From contig NW_026262581.1 in NCBI RefSeq assembly GCF_021869535.1, positions 76,599,955 through 76,663,954 on the forward strand: a DNA stretch of 64,000 bases, read 5' to 3'. Source of the stretch: Mytilus californianus (lineage: Eukaryota > Mollusca > Bivalvia > Mytilida > Mytilidae). Shown here one piece after another: positions 46,901 to 57,432 of the stretch. The stretch's first letter is position 1. Each line of letters opens with the position of its first letter. Under the pieces are notes generated by a model. The model saw only the letters and a list, made by a program, of their open reading frames with translations, was not told where the DNA came from and searched no databases. A program made the position numbers and the translations under genes.

Positions 46901-49900
46901 ATTGTGAAGACAAGTTGCAGTGATGTGGGCTGGAAAGGACTAAATGCATAAAACAAGGAATTATTTGAATCTGGAATAATTTTGAATTCTGGAAAATTGA
47001 TTTGAAATGTATGATGAAAACTAACCCAACTAAACAGGGTTAGCCATGCGTGCATGGCTAAGGTTAATTTTACTTTCACTATCATTTCAGTATGAACTAA
47101 CTAACCCCCCTTAGCCATGCGTGCATGGCTAACCCTATTTAGTTGGGTTAGTTTTCATCATATATTTCTCATCAATTTTCCAGAATTCAAAATTATTCCA
47201 GATTCAAATAATTCCTTGTTATAATAAGTTATTCAGGAAAATAAGTTGGTTTACAGTATCTCCCTTGCAAAGTTTTATGGTAGATGTTTTAAACTTTCTA
47301 CTTTTGTCTGTACCATTTCGACAGCAGTGAATAATTACTGTTATTGTATGTTTTTTTGTTTAAGTTTACATCAGAAATCTAGATTGTTGGCTAACAGTAT
47401 AATTCTCAGTGTTTCATACAGTTTCAGACACAAAGTCGATAGATGGAGTATCATACACTAATTGAATTGTACTGATCAACAGCATACACATATTTACACC
47501 TCTAAATTAGCTTTAGACTTACTATTAAGAATTACAACTTGGACACAATTATTTTAGTGGTTGCATTATGATGACCAAGCTTGTCCATATTTGACCTGTG
47601 AAGACCTCTAAATATCTATTTTTTTATCCTTTATTATTTAATGAGTGTTTCAATGACTTTTATCTCAGATCTTATAGTAGACTTACCAGCTAGCATGCCA
47701 TTTCTAGAAAACATATGCGGTTTGTTGAAAATATTGGCGACAGCAACCCATTTACACAAATAACCAAAAGAAATCTTGAGGACAAACATACAGTCTTCAA
47801 CAATAGACAGGTGTTGATACACTATGTCTAAAGCTCTAAATTGTCCATAGTCTATACAAATTTTATAAAAAAAAAAAGGGGGCCAAAAACAAGCATTTTT
47901 CTAGTTTCCAGATAGTAACTTGTGTTTAAGTGTATGGATCTCTCTAAAATTGTACTACAAGGTTCTATACCACAAAGGGAAGGCTGGGATTAATTTGGTG
48001 TAATTACTCCAAGGGGGAGGGGGGTTCAAAAAGTTTGGGGGGATTTTTTTTTCCAATTTTTTTGGGGGGTTCATATTTTTTTCTTCAAAATTTTTGAAAT
48101 TTCAAATGATTGCACAGTATTGCGCAATAGCAAGAAATCTTCAATTGCACAGTATTGCTCAATAGCACAGTAGTGGGCAATAGCAAGAAATCTTCAATTG
48201 CACAGTATTGCGCAATAGAAAGAAATCTTCAATTGCGCAGTATTGCGCAATAGCAAGAAATCTTCAATTGCACAGTATTGCGCAATAGCAAGAAATCTTC
48301 AATTGCACAGTATTGCGCAATAGCAAGAAATCTTCAATTGCATAGTATTGTGCAATAGCAAGAAATCTTCAATTGCACAGTATTGCGCAATAGCAAGAAA
48401 TCTTCAATTGACAGTATTGCACAATAGCACAGTATTGGGCAATAGTGAGAAATCTTCAGTTGCACAGTAATGGGCAATAGCACAGTATTGCACAAAAGCA
48501 CAGTATTGAGCAATAGCACAGTATTGCACAAAAGCACAGTATTGAGCAATAGCACAGTATTGCACAATAGCAAGAAATCTTCAATTGCACTGTATTGGGC
48601 AATAGCAAGAAATCTTCAATTGCACAGTATTGCGCAATAGCAAGAAATTTTCAATTGCACAGTATTGCGCAATAGCAAGAAATCTCCAATTGCACAGTAT
48701 TGCGCAAAAGCAAGAAGTACTGAACAATTCATATTTGGTCAACAGCTTGACAGTGATGAGTTGTAACGTATGAGGTGTTTAGTGGGTAAAGATTGCATTC
48801 ATGCAACCAAAACCATTATGTGGCTAGCTTGATATCTCTATCTTCCAAGGTTTATCACTACCTTTGATATTTGTGACATCATTGTGCTGTGAGGTGAACA
48901 TTCTTTAGATCCTATCCAGCCAATATCATGCTATTTATTATTGATATGTTTGAAAAATAATCAGATATTCAAGTTACAAAATTTAGTGTATTAAAAAAAA
49001 TTTTGTATATGCAGTTACCTTACTTGTCAAGGAAACTATTTTATGAAAGAATTACATATTACAGTTGTACATTGTGTATGAATCTGTTATAAAAATAGGT
49101 TCAACTACAAAATGTACAATAATAAACAAAGGAAGATAACTCTAATTCAAAATATATAATTAAGCTAAATGAAATTCAATGTTTAATTTGAAGCAATCTT
49201 TACCCTTCAGTGCTCACAAGCACTTTGATTAGGATATGTCAGAGACCTACTTCATGTTTTCCTATACGTTTAGTTGCAAGTGGGGGGATGCTTAGTACAA
49301 CAACACATGTATGCATTCTTACCTTTGGTCGGGTTGTTGTCTCTTTGACACATTCCCCGTTTCCATTCTCAATTTTATTATTGTGTTTATCATTTTTAGC
49401 TATGTGAAAATACTGTCAATTCAGAAATTATTGTGTTCTTTCATTATTGCAATTTTTGAAGACTGAACAAAAATGTGAGATTTATCATTGCGAATTCAGT
49501 AAAAGTTTCATATGGATATATGTATCAGATATCAGAATGCAAGTTCTTATTATTGCAATACTCTTCCAGTCGCATTATTCGCATTAATAAAAACCTTGCA
49601 ATAATTTCTGAATTTACAATAGTAGCTGAGGTTGAAAACATTGTGCATGACTTGAAGGGGAGTACACTATATCTTCAGCCAACACTACTAATTTGCATAG
49701 TCAATACATAACACAGCTGTTCTTACTGACTGTCAATTTTTAATTAAACCAGTATAAAAGTAATCTCAAAATATTCATTATTTGAACTATAGCTTGAAAC
49801 CAACGAGCATTTCTTTAATACTTAAAAGTACATAAGTAAATTTTATTCAAAGCAGATGACAATGGTTAAATTTTTACTTTAAGTTTTATGGTCATTAATC

Positions 49901-52900
49901 CTTTCATAAAGCGCATTTAAGATACAGGCAACAATCATGTTAAGCTCCTACTACTCAAGTGAAGAAACTATTGATTGTACTGTTCAACTGCAAACTATTA
50001 ACAGCAGCTATTGGTTGGACTGTTCAACTTCATACTATTAACAGCAGCTATTGATTGGACTGTTCAACTGCATACTATTAACAGCAGCTATTGATTGGAC
50101 TGTTCAACTGCATACTATTAATAGCAGCTATTGATTGGACTGTTCAACTGCATACTATTAACAGCAGCTATTGTTTGGACTGTTCAGCTGCATACTATTA
50201 ACAGCAGCTGTTGATTGGACTGTTCAACTGCATACTATTAACAGCAGCTATTGATTGGACTGTTCAACTGCATACTATTAACAGCAGCTATTGATTGGAC
50301 TGCTCAACTTCATACTATTAACATCAGCTGTACTGGTTATCAGGCAATAATTTTATTTTGGATGTAACACGTCTTCTGATTGGCTGACGTTGTTTTGTTT
50401 ATCAGCTCATAGACATAATTTTGTCATGTGACCGTGATGTCATCAATGTTTTTTCATGGTTTACTCCGGTTTAAAATGGAATTTAGAATTAAATTATAAG
50501 AAATTACTGTAATATTTTTTCTGTCTATTCAAAATAACATAAAAAATGTGGTGTACACTTTAAAATAACCTGCTACGCGAGTTATTCAGTGTGCACCACA
50601 TTTTTGATGTTATTTCTTCATAGACAGAAAAAATATTACAGTCATTCCTTAAATGAAAGGTTTTTCCAGAAATTATTCATTTTAACTATTCTTAAGTAAA
50701 GAATTCTAATTATCAAAGAACATTCTTACAGAGAGCTCTATAATAATGTTAAATGTTTTATTTGTCAGGCAGCATTATACTGGCCGGAAGGTACATATTT
50801 AGCTGGAGAAATTGTCAAAAGAGCTATTGACCGAACAGTAGAGAACGTAGAATATGTTAATAAATTACAAGCAGAGAAGGAAAAGTAAGTCAAGCTAGAT
50901 AATTTGAAATTACTTCAAATATTGAAGTAAAAAAGCAGCTTCACAACTCCACCAGAGACCAATTGACATAGAAGTTCACAACTGTAGGTTACTGTACAGC
51001 CTTCAACAATGAGTAAAATCCAAACTGCATAGTTAGTTATAACAAAATGACAAATGTAAAACAATTCAAACGGTAAAACTAATGGCCTGATTTATGTACA
51101 AAACAATGAACGAATAACAAATATGATATACAGGAACAAACGACAACCACTACATTACAGGCTCCTAACTTGGGACAGGCACATACATAATTGTTTTAAG
51201 AATCCAACCCTCTCCCTATCCTGGAACAGTGGTGTAATGGCACAACGCAAGAACAAAGTAGGCAAAACAACAAACAAAAAAACAAACATGAGAAACAGCA
51301 ATAAATGACAACCACTCAGTTTCAGTCTCCTGACTTGGAATAGGCGCATATAGAATGTGGCGGGGTTAAACTAGTTTGTTGGCGCCAAACCCTCCCCCTA
51401 ACCTTGGACAGTGGTGTAACAACAGTACAACATAAAAACAAGCTATGTAAATCAGTTGAAAAGGGTTTAACTTATCAGATCCATACAGAGCAGAAAAACA
51501 TCAAACAAAAACACAGATAGTACGTGGCAGGGTATTTATACATCCCCACAACAAAAAAGACACTAAGTACAGATCTGAGAGCACTTGCAGTTACTGAAAG
51601 CTAGTTCAAAGCCAATAACAACTAATAAAAAAATCATGCATCTAAGACTTAAATATCAATTAGTACACATCCAACATCCAATGGATTTAGTGTAAAGACG
51701 TCATTAATAGTCAGAGAAAAACATGACCTTGTGCAATGCATTTTTAAAAGAACATCCACATTACTTTTTTCACAATATTTGATCAAACTTTCCTCCATGT
51801 TGCCAAACTATAACTATTGCCATGATGTTATTCATAAAAACATGTGAACACTGAACCATCACTTACGAGTTAATCCATGTCCATACAAAAAATGTAAGAT
51901 TCTATGCCAAGCTGGACAGTAGTTTTTGTAAGTTTTGTTTTTTTATTTAGCCTTTTAAAGAGTTACAATGATTACAAAAATAGACCTGCCAACTATCCCG
52001 ATTTATGAGGGATATCCCCATGAGGGGTGTTGACATGAATCTTTATTATATAAACTGAACACTCAAAATAAGCATTCAAATGAGTTAAAAGGGTATTTAA
52101 GCACAAACACACTCATTTAAACAATATTGTAGTGGATTAAAATCACTGAAGACAATATAAGAGGAGCATTAGGTCCTCTTGCACTTAAAATCCCCAATGG
52201 AGATTTTGAAAAGTTGGCAGGTATGAATCTTACTATTTTTATCTTACAGTAACACATTGAGCATTGTAAATCAGCATGTAAATTCTAATTATAATTACTC
52301 TAAATTTAGGTATTTTTCCAATGTTTTTGAATTGTGAAAAATCCAACAAGATTGATTTCATATTCATTTTTTGTAAATCACATTTTTAAAAATTTTGAAT
52401 GAATTATTTGTATAGGCAACTTCTTGACATTTCACCAATAAATCTATCATTTTTGTATATTGATAAACAATTACAATGAGATTTCTCTAATTTACAGTAT
52501 TTAAATACATTAAGATTATTTTATGTAGAAGTCCACTTAAGAATCACAAAATTTTGAAATTATTTGATACTCCCTAAAAAAGCTATAACATTTTGCTATT
52601 CATTTTTAATGAAGAATGGTTATTTGTATTTGACAATATACCTTATCGCTATTTATTCCTATTCAGATAAGTTCTAAAATTACACAACTTTTCAAACCAG
52701 TTGAAGCTATCTGGAGCCTTGTTCAAACAATGTATTGAGCATAAAACTTTTCATAGAGACATGTTCAAACCATCGTTAACACATCAAACAAAGCATTTTC
52801 AATGACTTTAATTTGTCTTTTGAAAATTGCTTCTTAAACTATCAAAATTTTAAAATGTCCACTTTCCAAGATTTTTCCTCCCTCAGCTCATTGCTGATGA

Positions 52901-55689
52901 CCTTCATTTGTTCCACTTGACCTCAACAGGAAGTTGTCTAAGTGAATGTTTTTCCCAGATTGGACTAAATAGTGATAAGGTGTATATTTACTCATCCTGC
53001 ACTGTCTGTTAAAAGGGAAAATGCTGTCTGCATTTTATTGTGAATTAATGAATTATTTCCTTTTATATTTTTTTTACAAAATGTTCTATAAAAGTTATAT
53101 CTTCTAATACTAATATCAGAAATATATTTTCTATTCAAAGTATGATTACTAAATTTCTAAAAAGAGGACTTCTATAGAAAAAATTTAACTGTTTTATTTC
53201 TTTCCAAATCTTATTTTCACACTTATATGAATATAAAATAAGGAGATGTGGTATGATTGCCAATGAGACAACTATCCACCAGATACCAAATGACATGAAT
53301 TTAAAAGTTTTCCTTGTATTTGTGTTCACAGAATAGATGAACAGGTTTTGTCATACATATAAAAATCTTTATTTTCAGACCAGATATTAAAGTACAAACC
53401 ATTAAATGGGATGCCAGTAATCTCCCTTTACAGGATGAATCAGTTACCGTGTTTATAACTGATTTGGTATGTATACATCTTTCTAGTATAATTTGTTACA
53501 ATAGAATTTAAAAAAACCAAGCAGCAATTGGATAATATTTCATTAAAAGATTCTGGTGTTGAAATGTGATTCCACTTATGGTAATTTAATGAAAGATTGG
53601 TATATAATATCCATCTTTGAATGGTAATATTTACAATGGTAACCAGTATAAGACATATAGCCATTACAGTTATTACTTGGTGGCAAAGATTAAATAACTA
53701 TATTTTAGAATATTTTGCTACCGTTGATTTGCAAATTCTAGATTGCCATGCCTTCATAGCACTAATTGATTAATCACTTGTTTTGTCTATGGACATAGAG
53801 TTTTGACTAGAATTACTTCTAAAAATAAAAATGAGTGATATTTAAAGTCAAATGATAATGTATAAGTACATATCACAAAAATATACTTTGTCATTTAAAA
53901 TGGTCTAAAGGTGTGTTTGCACGCTACAATTTTCTTTCCGATTTTTACCTGTGGCTCTGCTTTCAACTAAAATCGCACAGTGTGAACACTAAAATTGGAT
54001 GTCCTTTTGCTAATCGAATGGAAAATCATATCGTGTGAACAGAACGCTGTACTATTTACCTGGGCGACAGTATCAAATTGGATTGAAAATTGGATGGAAA
54101 ATCCTACCTTGTAAAGGCCATTCTATAAATAATGTGTTTAATTCTAAAGTATAACAGCTATGTTGATAATTTAAAAGAAATGATTTAAAAGCTTATCTTA
54201 ATTTGATTTATTCTTTCAGCCATTTGGAGTAAGGTGAGTTTGAATGCATGTTTAACATGCTAAATGCAGTAATTCACATTTTTTAGTCACCAAAGTTAAT
54301 GAATTGACAAATCATTATAAATGAGGAAGTCAAAATAATTACAGGCATAATTCTAAAATTCATAATCATTAATTACTAGTACATGTACTTTAAACATGAA
54401 AAAATATCCATTAATAAAAATACACTATAAAAGGTATAGCTTTTAGTGAAAAGACTACAATTTTCAATGTACTACATAATCATGGCAATGTATACCAGTA
54501 TTCATCTTTACAAATCTTTTTCATAATATACAGCTACCATGACCAATCTGTATTCCATTGCATAGAAATGTTTTTCTACTAAAGTTTGAGATATAAAATT
54601 ACAGCAATGTCAAAAGGAAAGAATTTCCACCAGGCAAAGTTGTAAACATTAAACTTCTAATAAAAAAAAAACAAATTCAACAATGACCAGATTTTGGCAA
54701 AAAAATCATCTGCAACAAGTTATTATCATACTTGCTGTCTTTATTTATTTTCACCTTTTCTGTAATTGAATGGCCTTAAATTTCTAATTAGGTTATATAT
54801 ATGAAGTAATAGTTCTGTAGGAAACTGTCTAATGACTTGTAATCTGCTCTAATCAAAGTATGCATATTAATATTTTTGTTTGATGTATTTTGTAGATTGG
54901 GTTCTAAGAAAGAGAACTCTAGTTTATACCCTAAAGTACTACATGAGATGTCAAGAGTGACAAAACTTAAATCAGGAAGGGTGTGCCTTCTGACCCAGGA
55001 CAAAAAGGGAATTAACAAGGTAATATTTCTTACTGGTAAAATTTGGTTTTCTGATTTACCTCCCTTTAATTTGTTTCATATGAAAACTAGGCAGTTGTAA
55101 GATATCATCTATTTAAATCATTTTACTGTGTTTTTTACAAACATGTTGCTGAATAAGGTTTAGTGCAATTTACAACATCCTAAAATCTACTATTATGTAG
55201 GATAATTAATGAAAGATATGGAAGAAAGATAACACCTGATAAAGTCAAAATATTTTGGTAAATTGTTATTTTTCAGTTTCAAATTTTATGCAGTTGTAGT
55301 GAATATATGTTAAATAATAGTTTCTGCTGTCTGTTTTAATATCATACAACAAAGAATGTTTAGATGTAAGAAGTTTAAAGGCAATGAAGATGAGCTCGTA
55401 TGTAATTATTATCAGCTAATGTTGATGTCTCGACAGAGCTGTATTTATTTAATTCTTAGACAGTTCATATTTGTTTCAGGCCATGCAGTTAGTGTCTAAG
55501 TACTGGAAAAGAACCAATGCTGTGGGGATCAACATGGGAGGACTAGCAGCCTGTGTGTATATGATGTATCGTAACAGTGAAGTTTTTGACAAATCTCAAC
55601 CTTTAGTGATCCCTAGCTTTGATGAGACGTCACCAAGTAAAAATTACAAGAAGCTTCAGACATTAAGAGAAGAAAAAGAATTATCATGA
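37728..55689 (+). CDS. THUMPD3: THUMPD3 orthologue, tRNA (guanine-N2) methyltransferase, nine exons
   Basis: Joined coding exons: 37728-37913, 38862-38939, 39689-40461, 41750-41819, 50769-50884, 53379-53466, 54220-54233, 54896-55019, 55480-55689. All have AG/GT borders and compatible phases, giving 552 residues (human about 507). Residues 1-88 are the N-terminal region ('TTGFEPTAMEEA'). Residues about 143-175 are a Lys-rich insert. Residues about 258-330 are a THUMP RNA-binding domain. G332 begins 'GPTTLRPT'. The SAM-binding motif DPMCGSG is at 358-364 and the catalytic TDLPFG at 435-440. The enzyme makes m2G at position 6/7 in the tRNA acceptor stem with TRMT112 (family knowledge). A second in-frame ATG at 37752 could also start. 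Confidence 0.95.
37914..39688 (+). other. THUMPD3 introns 1 and 2
   Basis: Intron 1 (37914-38861) contains a short ATG frame at 38087 discussed under findings, and a small duplication 'tgcagattct'. Intron 2 (38940-39688) has no recognised feature apart from a small TTAAAGTTAACT/AGTTAACTTTA-like inverted repeat near 39340. Confidence 0.6.
38862..38939 (+). CDS. THUMPD3: THUMPD3 exon 2
   Basis: 26 codons, acceptor TTTTGTTTCAG and donor GAG|GTAAGT, phase 0 on both sides. It continues the N-terminal ferredoxin-like region. Confidence 0.92.
39689..40461 (+). CDS. THUMPD3: THUMPD3 exon 3 (THUMP domain)
   Basis: The largest exon, 773 nt, acceptor 'tgatttag', donor CAG|GTAAAA, ends in phase 2. It holds the Lys-rich insert and the whole THUMP core ('FRVTCHRTG', 'FGGAVYNYFKW', 'VGLALTRQSLHRR', 'FGPTTLRPTIAYNMLR'). 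The frame stays open upstream of the internal ATG at 39698, but the splice site and protein continuity set the exon start at 39689. Confidence 0.95.
40725..40930. repeat. Dispersed repeat in THUMPD3 intron 3
   Basis: The stretch with 'gttgaccttagatggatttg', 'ttggctttgagcattcctga' and 'ggacgcatgaaatttataa' is one I recall as a widespread bivalve interspersed repeat. The open frame over it (40700-41002) lies inside the intron and is not a gene. Confidence 0.6.
40931..41749 (+). other. Rest of THUMPD3 intron 3
   Basis: AT-rich, no recognised feature. Confidence 0.5.
41750..41819 (+). CDS. THUMPD3: THUMPD3 exon 4 (SAM-binding motif)
   Basis: 70 nt between 'aaattttag' and CAG|GTATGG. It encodes residues to Q369 including CDPMCGSGVIPIQ, motif I of the Rossmann-fold methyltransferase. 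The open frame that runs past 41820 is intron read-through. Confidence 0.94.
43080..44065. mobile_element. Foldback element with mirrored CATTTGCGCCA motifs
   Basis: The left end has CATTTGCACCA/CATTTGCGCCA at about 43093, 43126 and 43150. The right end has the complements TGGTGCAAATG/TGGCACAAATG at about 43984, 44009 and 44042. Spacings mirror each other (33, 24 and 25, 33), so the two ends are diverged inverted repeats of about 80 bp. A dispersed repeat (43690-43920) lies inside. No transposase frame, so non-autonomous. Confidence 0.75.
43690..43920 (-). repeat. Reverse copy of the 'gtatgattgccaatgagac' repeat
   Basis: 'ggccgttagtcttcttgttt', 'aaggccgtacggtgacctat', 'ttaatttctgtgtcatttgg' and 'ttgtctcattggcaatcata' are the reverse of the head seen at 53241-53296, 13567-13620 and 50940-51100. 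Confidence 0.85.
46952..47220. mobile_element. Foldback element, 110-bp arms, ATAA duplication
   Basis: Arms 46952-47061 and 47111-47220 are inverted near-copies from AACAAGG/CCTTGTT to the internal near-palindrome AGCCATGCGTGCATGGCT present in both arms. The loop is only about 50 bp. ATAA flanks both ends (46948-46951, 47221-47224). CAACTTATTTT/AAAATAAGTTG further out (about 46770 and 47242) may be the ends of a larger element. No ORF. Confidence 0.9.
47875..48000 (-). repeat. Fragment of the 5055-5520 repeat family
   Basis: The reverse complement gives 'aatcccagccttccctttg', 'ggtatagaaccttgtagta' and 'acacaagttactatctgga', matching the ~165-bp units at 5200-5500. Confidence 0.75.
48014..48068. 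repeat. G-rich/T-rich tract
   Basis: Three runs of six G (GGAGGGGGG, TTGGGGGG, TTGGGGGG) separated by T-rich spacers. It could form G-quadruplex DNA; no other role is supported. Confidence 0.6.
48109..48715. repeat. Minisatellite, 35-bp unit built on ATTGCGCAAT
   Basis: The core unit is 'caattgcacagtattgcg' plus 'caatagcaagaaatctt'. A shorter 17-18 bp sub-unit ('agcacagtattgcacaa') is expanded between about 48420 and 48560. Each full unit has the palindrome ATTGCGCAAT and a CAATTG. About 14 full-length intervals. Confidence 0.93.
49326..49375 (-). repeat. Fragment of the 4062-4130 repeat
   Basis: 'tgtctctttgacacattccc' and 'tttccattctcaatttta' are the reverse complement of 4062-4110. Confidence 0.75.
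49411..49621. mobile_element. MITE with CTGTAAATTCAG-type ends (copy 2)
   Basis: Second copy of the element at 1787-1994, about 208 bp, flanked by TA on both sides (49411-49412 and 49620-49621). Ends CTGTCAATTCAGAAATTATT / AATAATTTCTGAATTTACAA. Confidence 0.85.
49969..50330. repeat. Minisatellite, 40-bp unit, nine copies
   Basis: The unit is 'attgattggactgttcaact' plus 'gcatactattaacagcagct'. Copies differ at one to three sites. It ends about 440 bp before THUMPD3 exon 5. Confidence 0.95.
50506..50642. repeat. Long near-perfect palindrome, about 63-bp arms
   Basis: ACTGTAATATTTTTTCTGTC at the left is matched by GACAGAAAAAATATTACAGT at the right. The arms (50506-50569, 50580-50642) meet at a ~10-bp centre with TGCTACGCGAG. 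It lies 126 bp before exon 5 and could fold in the pre-mRNA. Confidence 0.9.
50769..50884 (+). CDS. THUMPD3: THUMPD3 exon 5
   Basis: 116 nt after 'tttgtcag', donor AA|GTAAGT, ends in phase 2. It begins AALYWPEGTYLAGE and has a helix rich in charged residues to its end. In length and position it fills the gap between motif I and 'NLPL' in vertebrate THUMPD3. It follows an 8.9-kb intron. Confidence 0.9.
50940..51430. repeat. Long copy of the 'cagccttcaacaatgag' repeat with internal duplication
   Basis: It contains two versions of a ~165-bp block: 'acgacaaccactacattaca...ccctatcctggaacagtgg' and 'atgacaaccactcagtttca...cctaaccttggacagtgg'. It lies in THUMPD3 intron 5 and shares its head with 43690-43920 and its body with 24190-24520. 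Confidence 0.85.
51984..52222. mobile_element. MITE-like element with ACCTGCCAACT inverted ends
   Basis: ACCTGCCAACT (51984-51994) and AGTTGGCAGGT (52212-52222) are exact inverted ends, and the next 20-30 bp are also complementary in part ('ggatatccccatg' versus 'tccccaatggaga'). About 239 bp, no ORF, in THUMPD3 intron 5. Confidence 0.75.
53241..53296 (+). repeat. Head of the 'gtatgattgccaatgagac' repeat (uninterrupted)
   Basis: 'ataaggagatgtggtatgat' and 'tgccaatgagacaactatcc' onward. It is the intact form of the site into which the LTR retrotransposon inserted. Confidence 0.8.
53379..53466 (+). CDS. THUMPD3: THUMPD3 exon 6
   Basis: 88 nt after ATTTTCAG, donor TTG|GTATGT. It encodes 'IKWDASNLPLQDESV' and ends in TDL, the first half of the catalytic motif. 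Confidence 0.93.
54220..54233 (+). CDS. THUMPD3: THUMPD3 exon 7, 14-nt micro-exon
   Basis: CCATTTGGAGTAAG, preceded by TTATTCTTTCAG and followed by GTGAGT. It supplies P-F-G-V and two bases of an Arg codon. Without it the frame between exons 6 and 8 breaks (14 is not a multiple of 3) and the TDLPFG motif is lost. Both splice sites are strong. Confidence 0.92.
54896..55019 (+). CDS. THUMPD3: THUMPD3 exon 8
   Basis: 124 nt after TATTTTGTAG, donor AAG|GTAATA, phase 0 end. It encodes LGSKKENSSLYP and 'GRVCLLTQDKKGINK', matching the family's 'MGSKK...LYP' and 'LLTQD' segments. Confidence 0.94.
55480..55689 (+). CDS. THUMPD3: THUMPD3 exon 9 and stop
   Basis: 69 codons plus TGA (55687-55689), acceptor TTGTTTCAG. 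It contains 'VGINMGGLAACVYMMYR', the final strand of the methyltransferase fold. A polar tail of about 30 residues follows. Confidence 0.94.
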   Translation, partial: AMQLVSKYWKRTNAVGINMGGLAACVYMMYRNSEVFDKSQPLVIPSFDETSPSKNYKKLQTLREEKELS

Positions 55690-57172
55690 ATCTCAAACTG
55701 TGCTAATATCTCTCACTGGTAAAAAGCAGTGTGATTCAAATTACTTTTCCATGGGAAAGGTTCAAATGTTCTCTCCTTTTCGGCAGCTAAATAAATTCAG
55801 ACTTACTTATAAAAATAAACACATGTCTCACTTTCCTGTCTTAGAAATTTATTTTCTTTGGTTCAAGGAATTATGAATCCTTGAAAGTTCAGTATACACA
55901 AACGACATTCTTGTTCATCAAGCCAACAATAGGGTCATAAAGAGGAGTTGTTCTATAAATATGGTTTCTGTTCATCATTTTTTAATTTGTATGAATTTAG
56001 TTTATTTTTGTTTTCAGCAAAACAAAGAAATTAATTAGTCTCTGTTCTTTTCATTTGTAACTTTCATAAAGTTAGCAAATTTAGAGCTTGAAATGCACTG
56101 CGTCAAACAGTTACAGACTTTCCGTAGAGATTTTCTCAACCTGAAATAGGTTTACAGATGTATTGATATTCCTTTGCATAAGGTCAATTTCTATCCAAGG
56201 CAGCTCATATTTTACATAGACACTTGTCTATTATCGATAACCTTATATTGACCTCTAGTTGTCTTTTGGTTCTAGTGTCTATGGGTTGCTGTCTTCTTTT
56301 ATTAATAGATAATTAATCTTTGTTTTTTTCAATGATCCCCAAGAAAAAAAAGAATAATGAACCATAGAATGAATAAACACATTGACTATTTTTGCTTTAA
56401 TTTTATCATACATAGCCTTCACTATTTTTAAAATACAATCATGTAAATTGTGTAAAATAAGTTTGCCCAATGGGGAATACAACACATTCACTGTTCATTT
56501 TAATTTTTAATGATGTCAAGCACATGTATGGTAAGTTTTGACGTAATTTATGGTCTGTTCTCAGTAAATTACACTTTATAGCATTTTAAGGTCTAATAGG
56601 CTTGCAATATTACCAAAAAAAGCTATTTTTGTTTACAATGCAATAAAAGGTTATATAAATTACTCAAAAATATAACTTCTCCTTAAACAGATGCATGTAA
56701 CTTAAGAACTTACCAATATGATTTTAAAGCAATGCCAGAAATTTAAAAAATACACAGAATTTAAGTTTTCCTGGGCATTGAAGTCATGATTTTTTTATTA
56801 ATCATAATTCAGAATAATGAAGCGCATTACTATTTGAGATGATAGTATGCTATTAAGGCCATTTCATATCCATGTTTATTGATTAAAGGATGTACCTGAT
56901 GTTTTGTGCAGGATGCCAATGTTCTTGACTTAAACACTCTTTTCTAGTTATGGCTTATGCATATACATGTAATTGCATTCTTCTGATAATGCATGCAATG
57001 TTGAAATAACAGAATAGTGTTTGCTCTCATTTGGAAACAACAGAAAAAAAATCATTTCCAAATATTTGGGTTGTCTTTTTATGGTTGTTTGATTAGATAG
57101 AGGTATTTTTTCTTAGAAAAGAAATTGTCACAATACATTTATTGAACAGTTGGGAGATTACATCAATAAAAA
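55690..57172 (+). other. THUMPD3 3' UTR and downstream DNA
   Basis: Follows the stop codon. Poly(A)-signal-like AATAAA occurs at about 55789 and 56642, but I cannot tell which is used. No other gene is seen. Confidence 0.5.
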
Positions 57173-57432
57173 TAAGGGCCTCGGTGGCCGAGTGGTCTAA
57201 GTAGTTACTACTATCACTAGCCAGTCAACACTGAGGTTGTGAGTTCGAACCCCGCTCGTGCGGGTGCACTCGACTCCAATCTTAAATGACTAGGATTGTC
57301 AGTTTTCCTATAGAAGGTCGGTGGTTTTCTCCGGGCACTCCAGCTTCCTCCACCAATAAAAACTGGCCGCCACGAAATAACCCAAAAGAGGTGCTTAAAA
57401 GTGGCATTAAAACACTAAAAATCAAAAATAAA
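57173..57432 (+). mobile_element. tRNA-derived SINE, possibly V-SINE type
   Basis: The head resembles a Ser/Leu-type tRNA with box A TGGCCGAGTGG (57185-57195) and box B GAGTTCGAACC (57241-57251). A conserved-looking core with 'tggttttctccgggcactcc' (about 57312-57331) and 'actggccgccacgaaataac' follows, then an A-rich tail. ATCAATAAAAA occurs directly before (57162-57172) and after (57433-57443), a likely target duplication. It is not a functional tRNA: the anticodon region is not a normal stem-loop. The core reminds me of molluscan V-SINEs (RUDI); family name from memory. Confidence 0.85.

Larger units (their letters stand above)
41820..50768 (+). other. THUMPD3 intron 4 (8.9 kb)
   Basis: The largest intron of the gene. 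Most length comes from mobile and tandem repeats listed separately (43080-44065, 46952-47220, 48109-48715, 49411-49621, 49969-50330, 50506-50642). 41820-43080 and 44070-46950 show nothing else that I can support. Confidence 0.75.

Noticed and set aside
48109..48715. CRISPR-like array (also considered for 34345-34553 and 49969-50330)
   Set aside because: The units are directly adjacent without unique spacers, and the genome is eukaryotic. They are minisatellites.
57176..57260. A functional tRNA-Ser/Leu gene
   Set aside because: Box A and B are present but the middle does not form a proper anticodon arm, and a SINE body, A-rich tail and target duplication follow.
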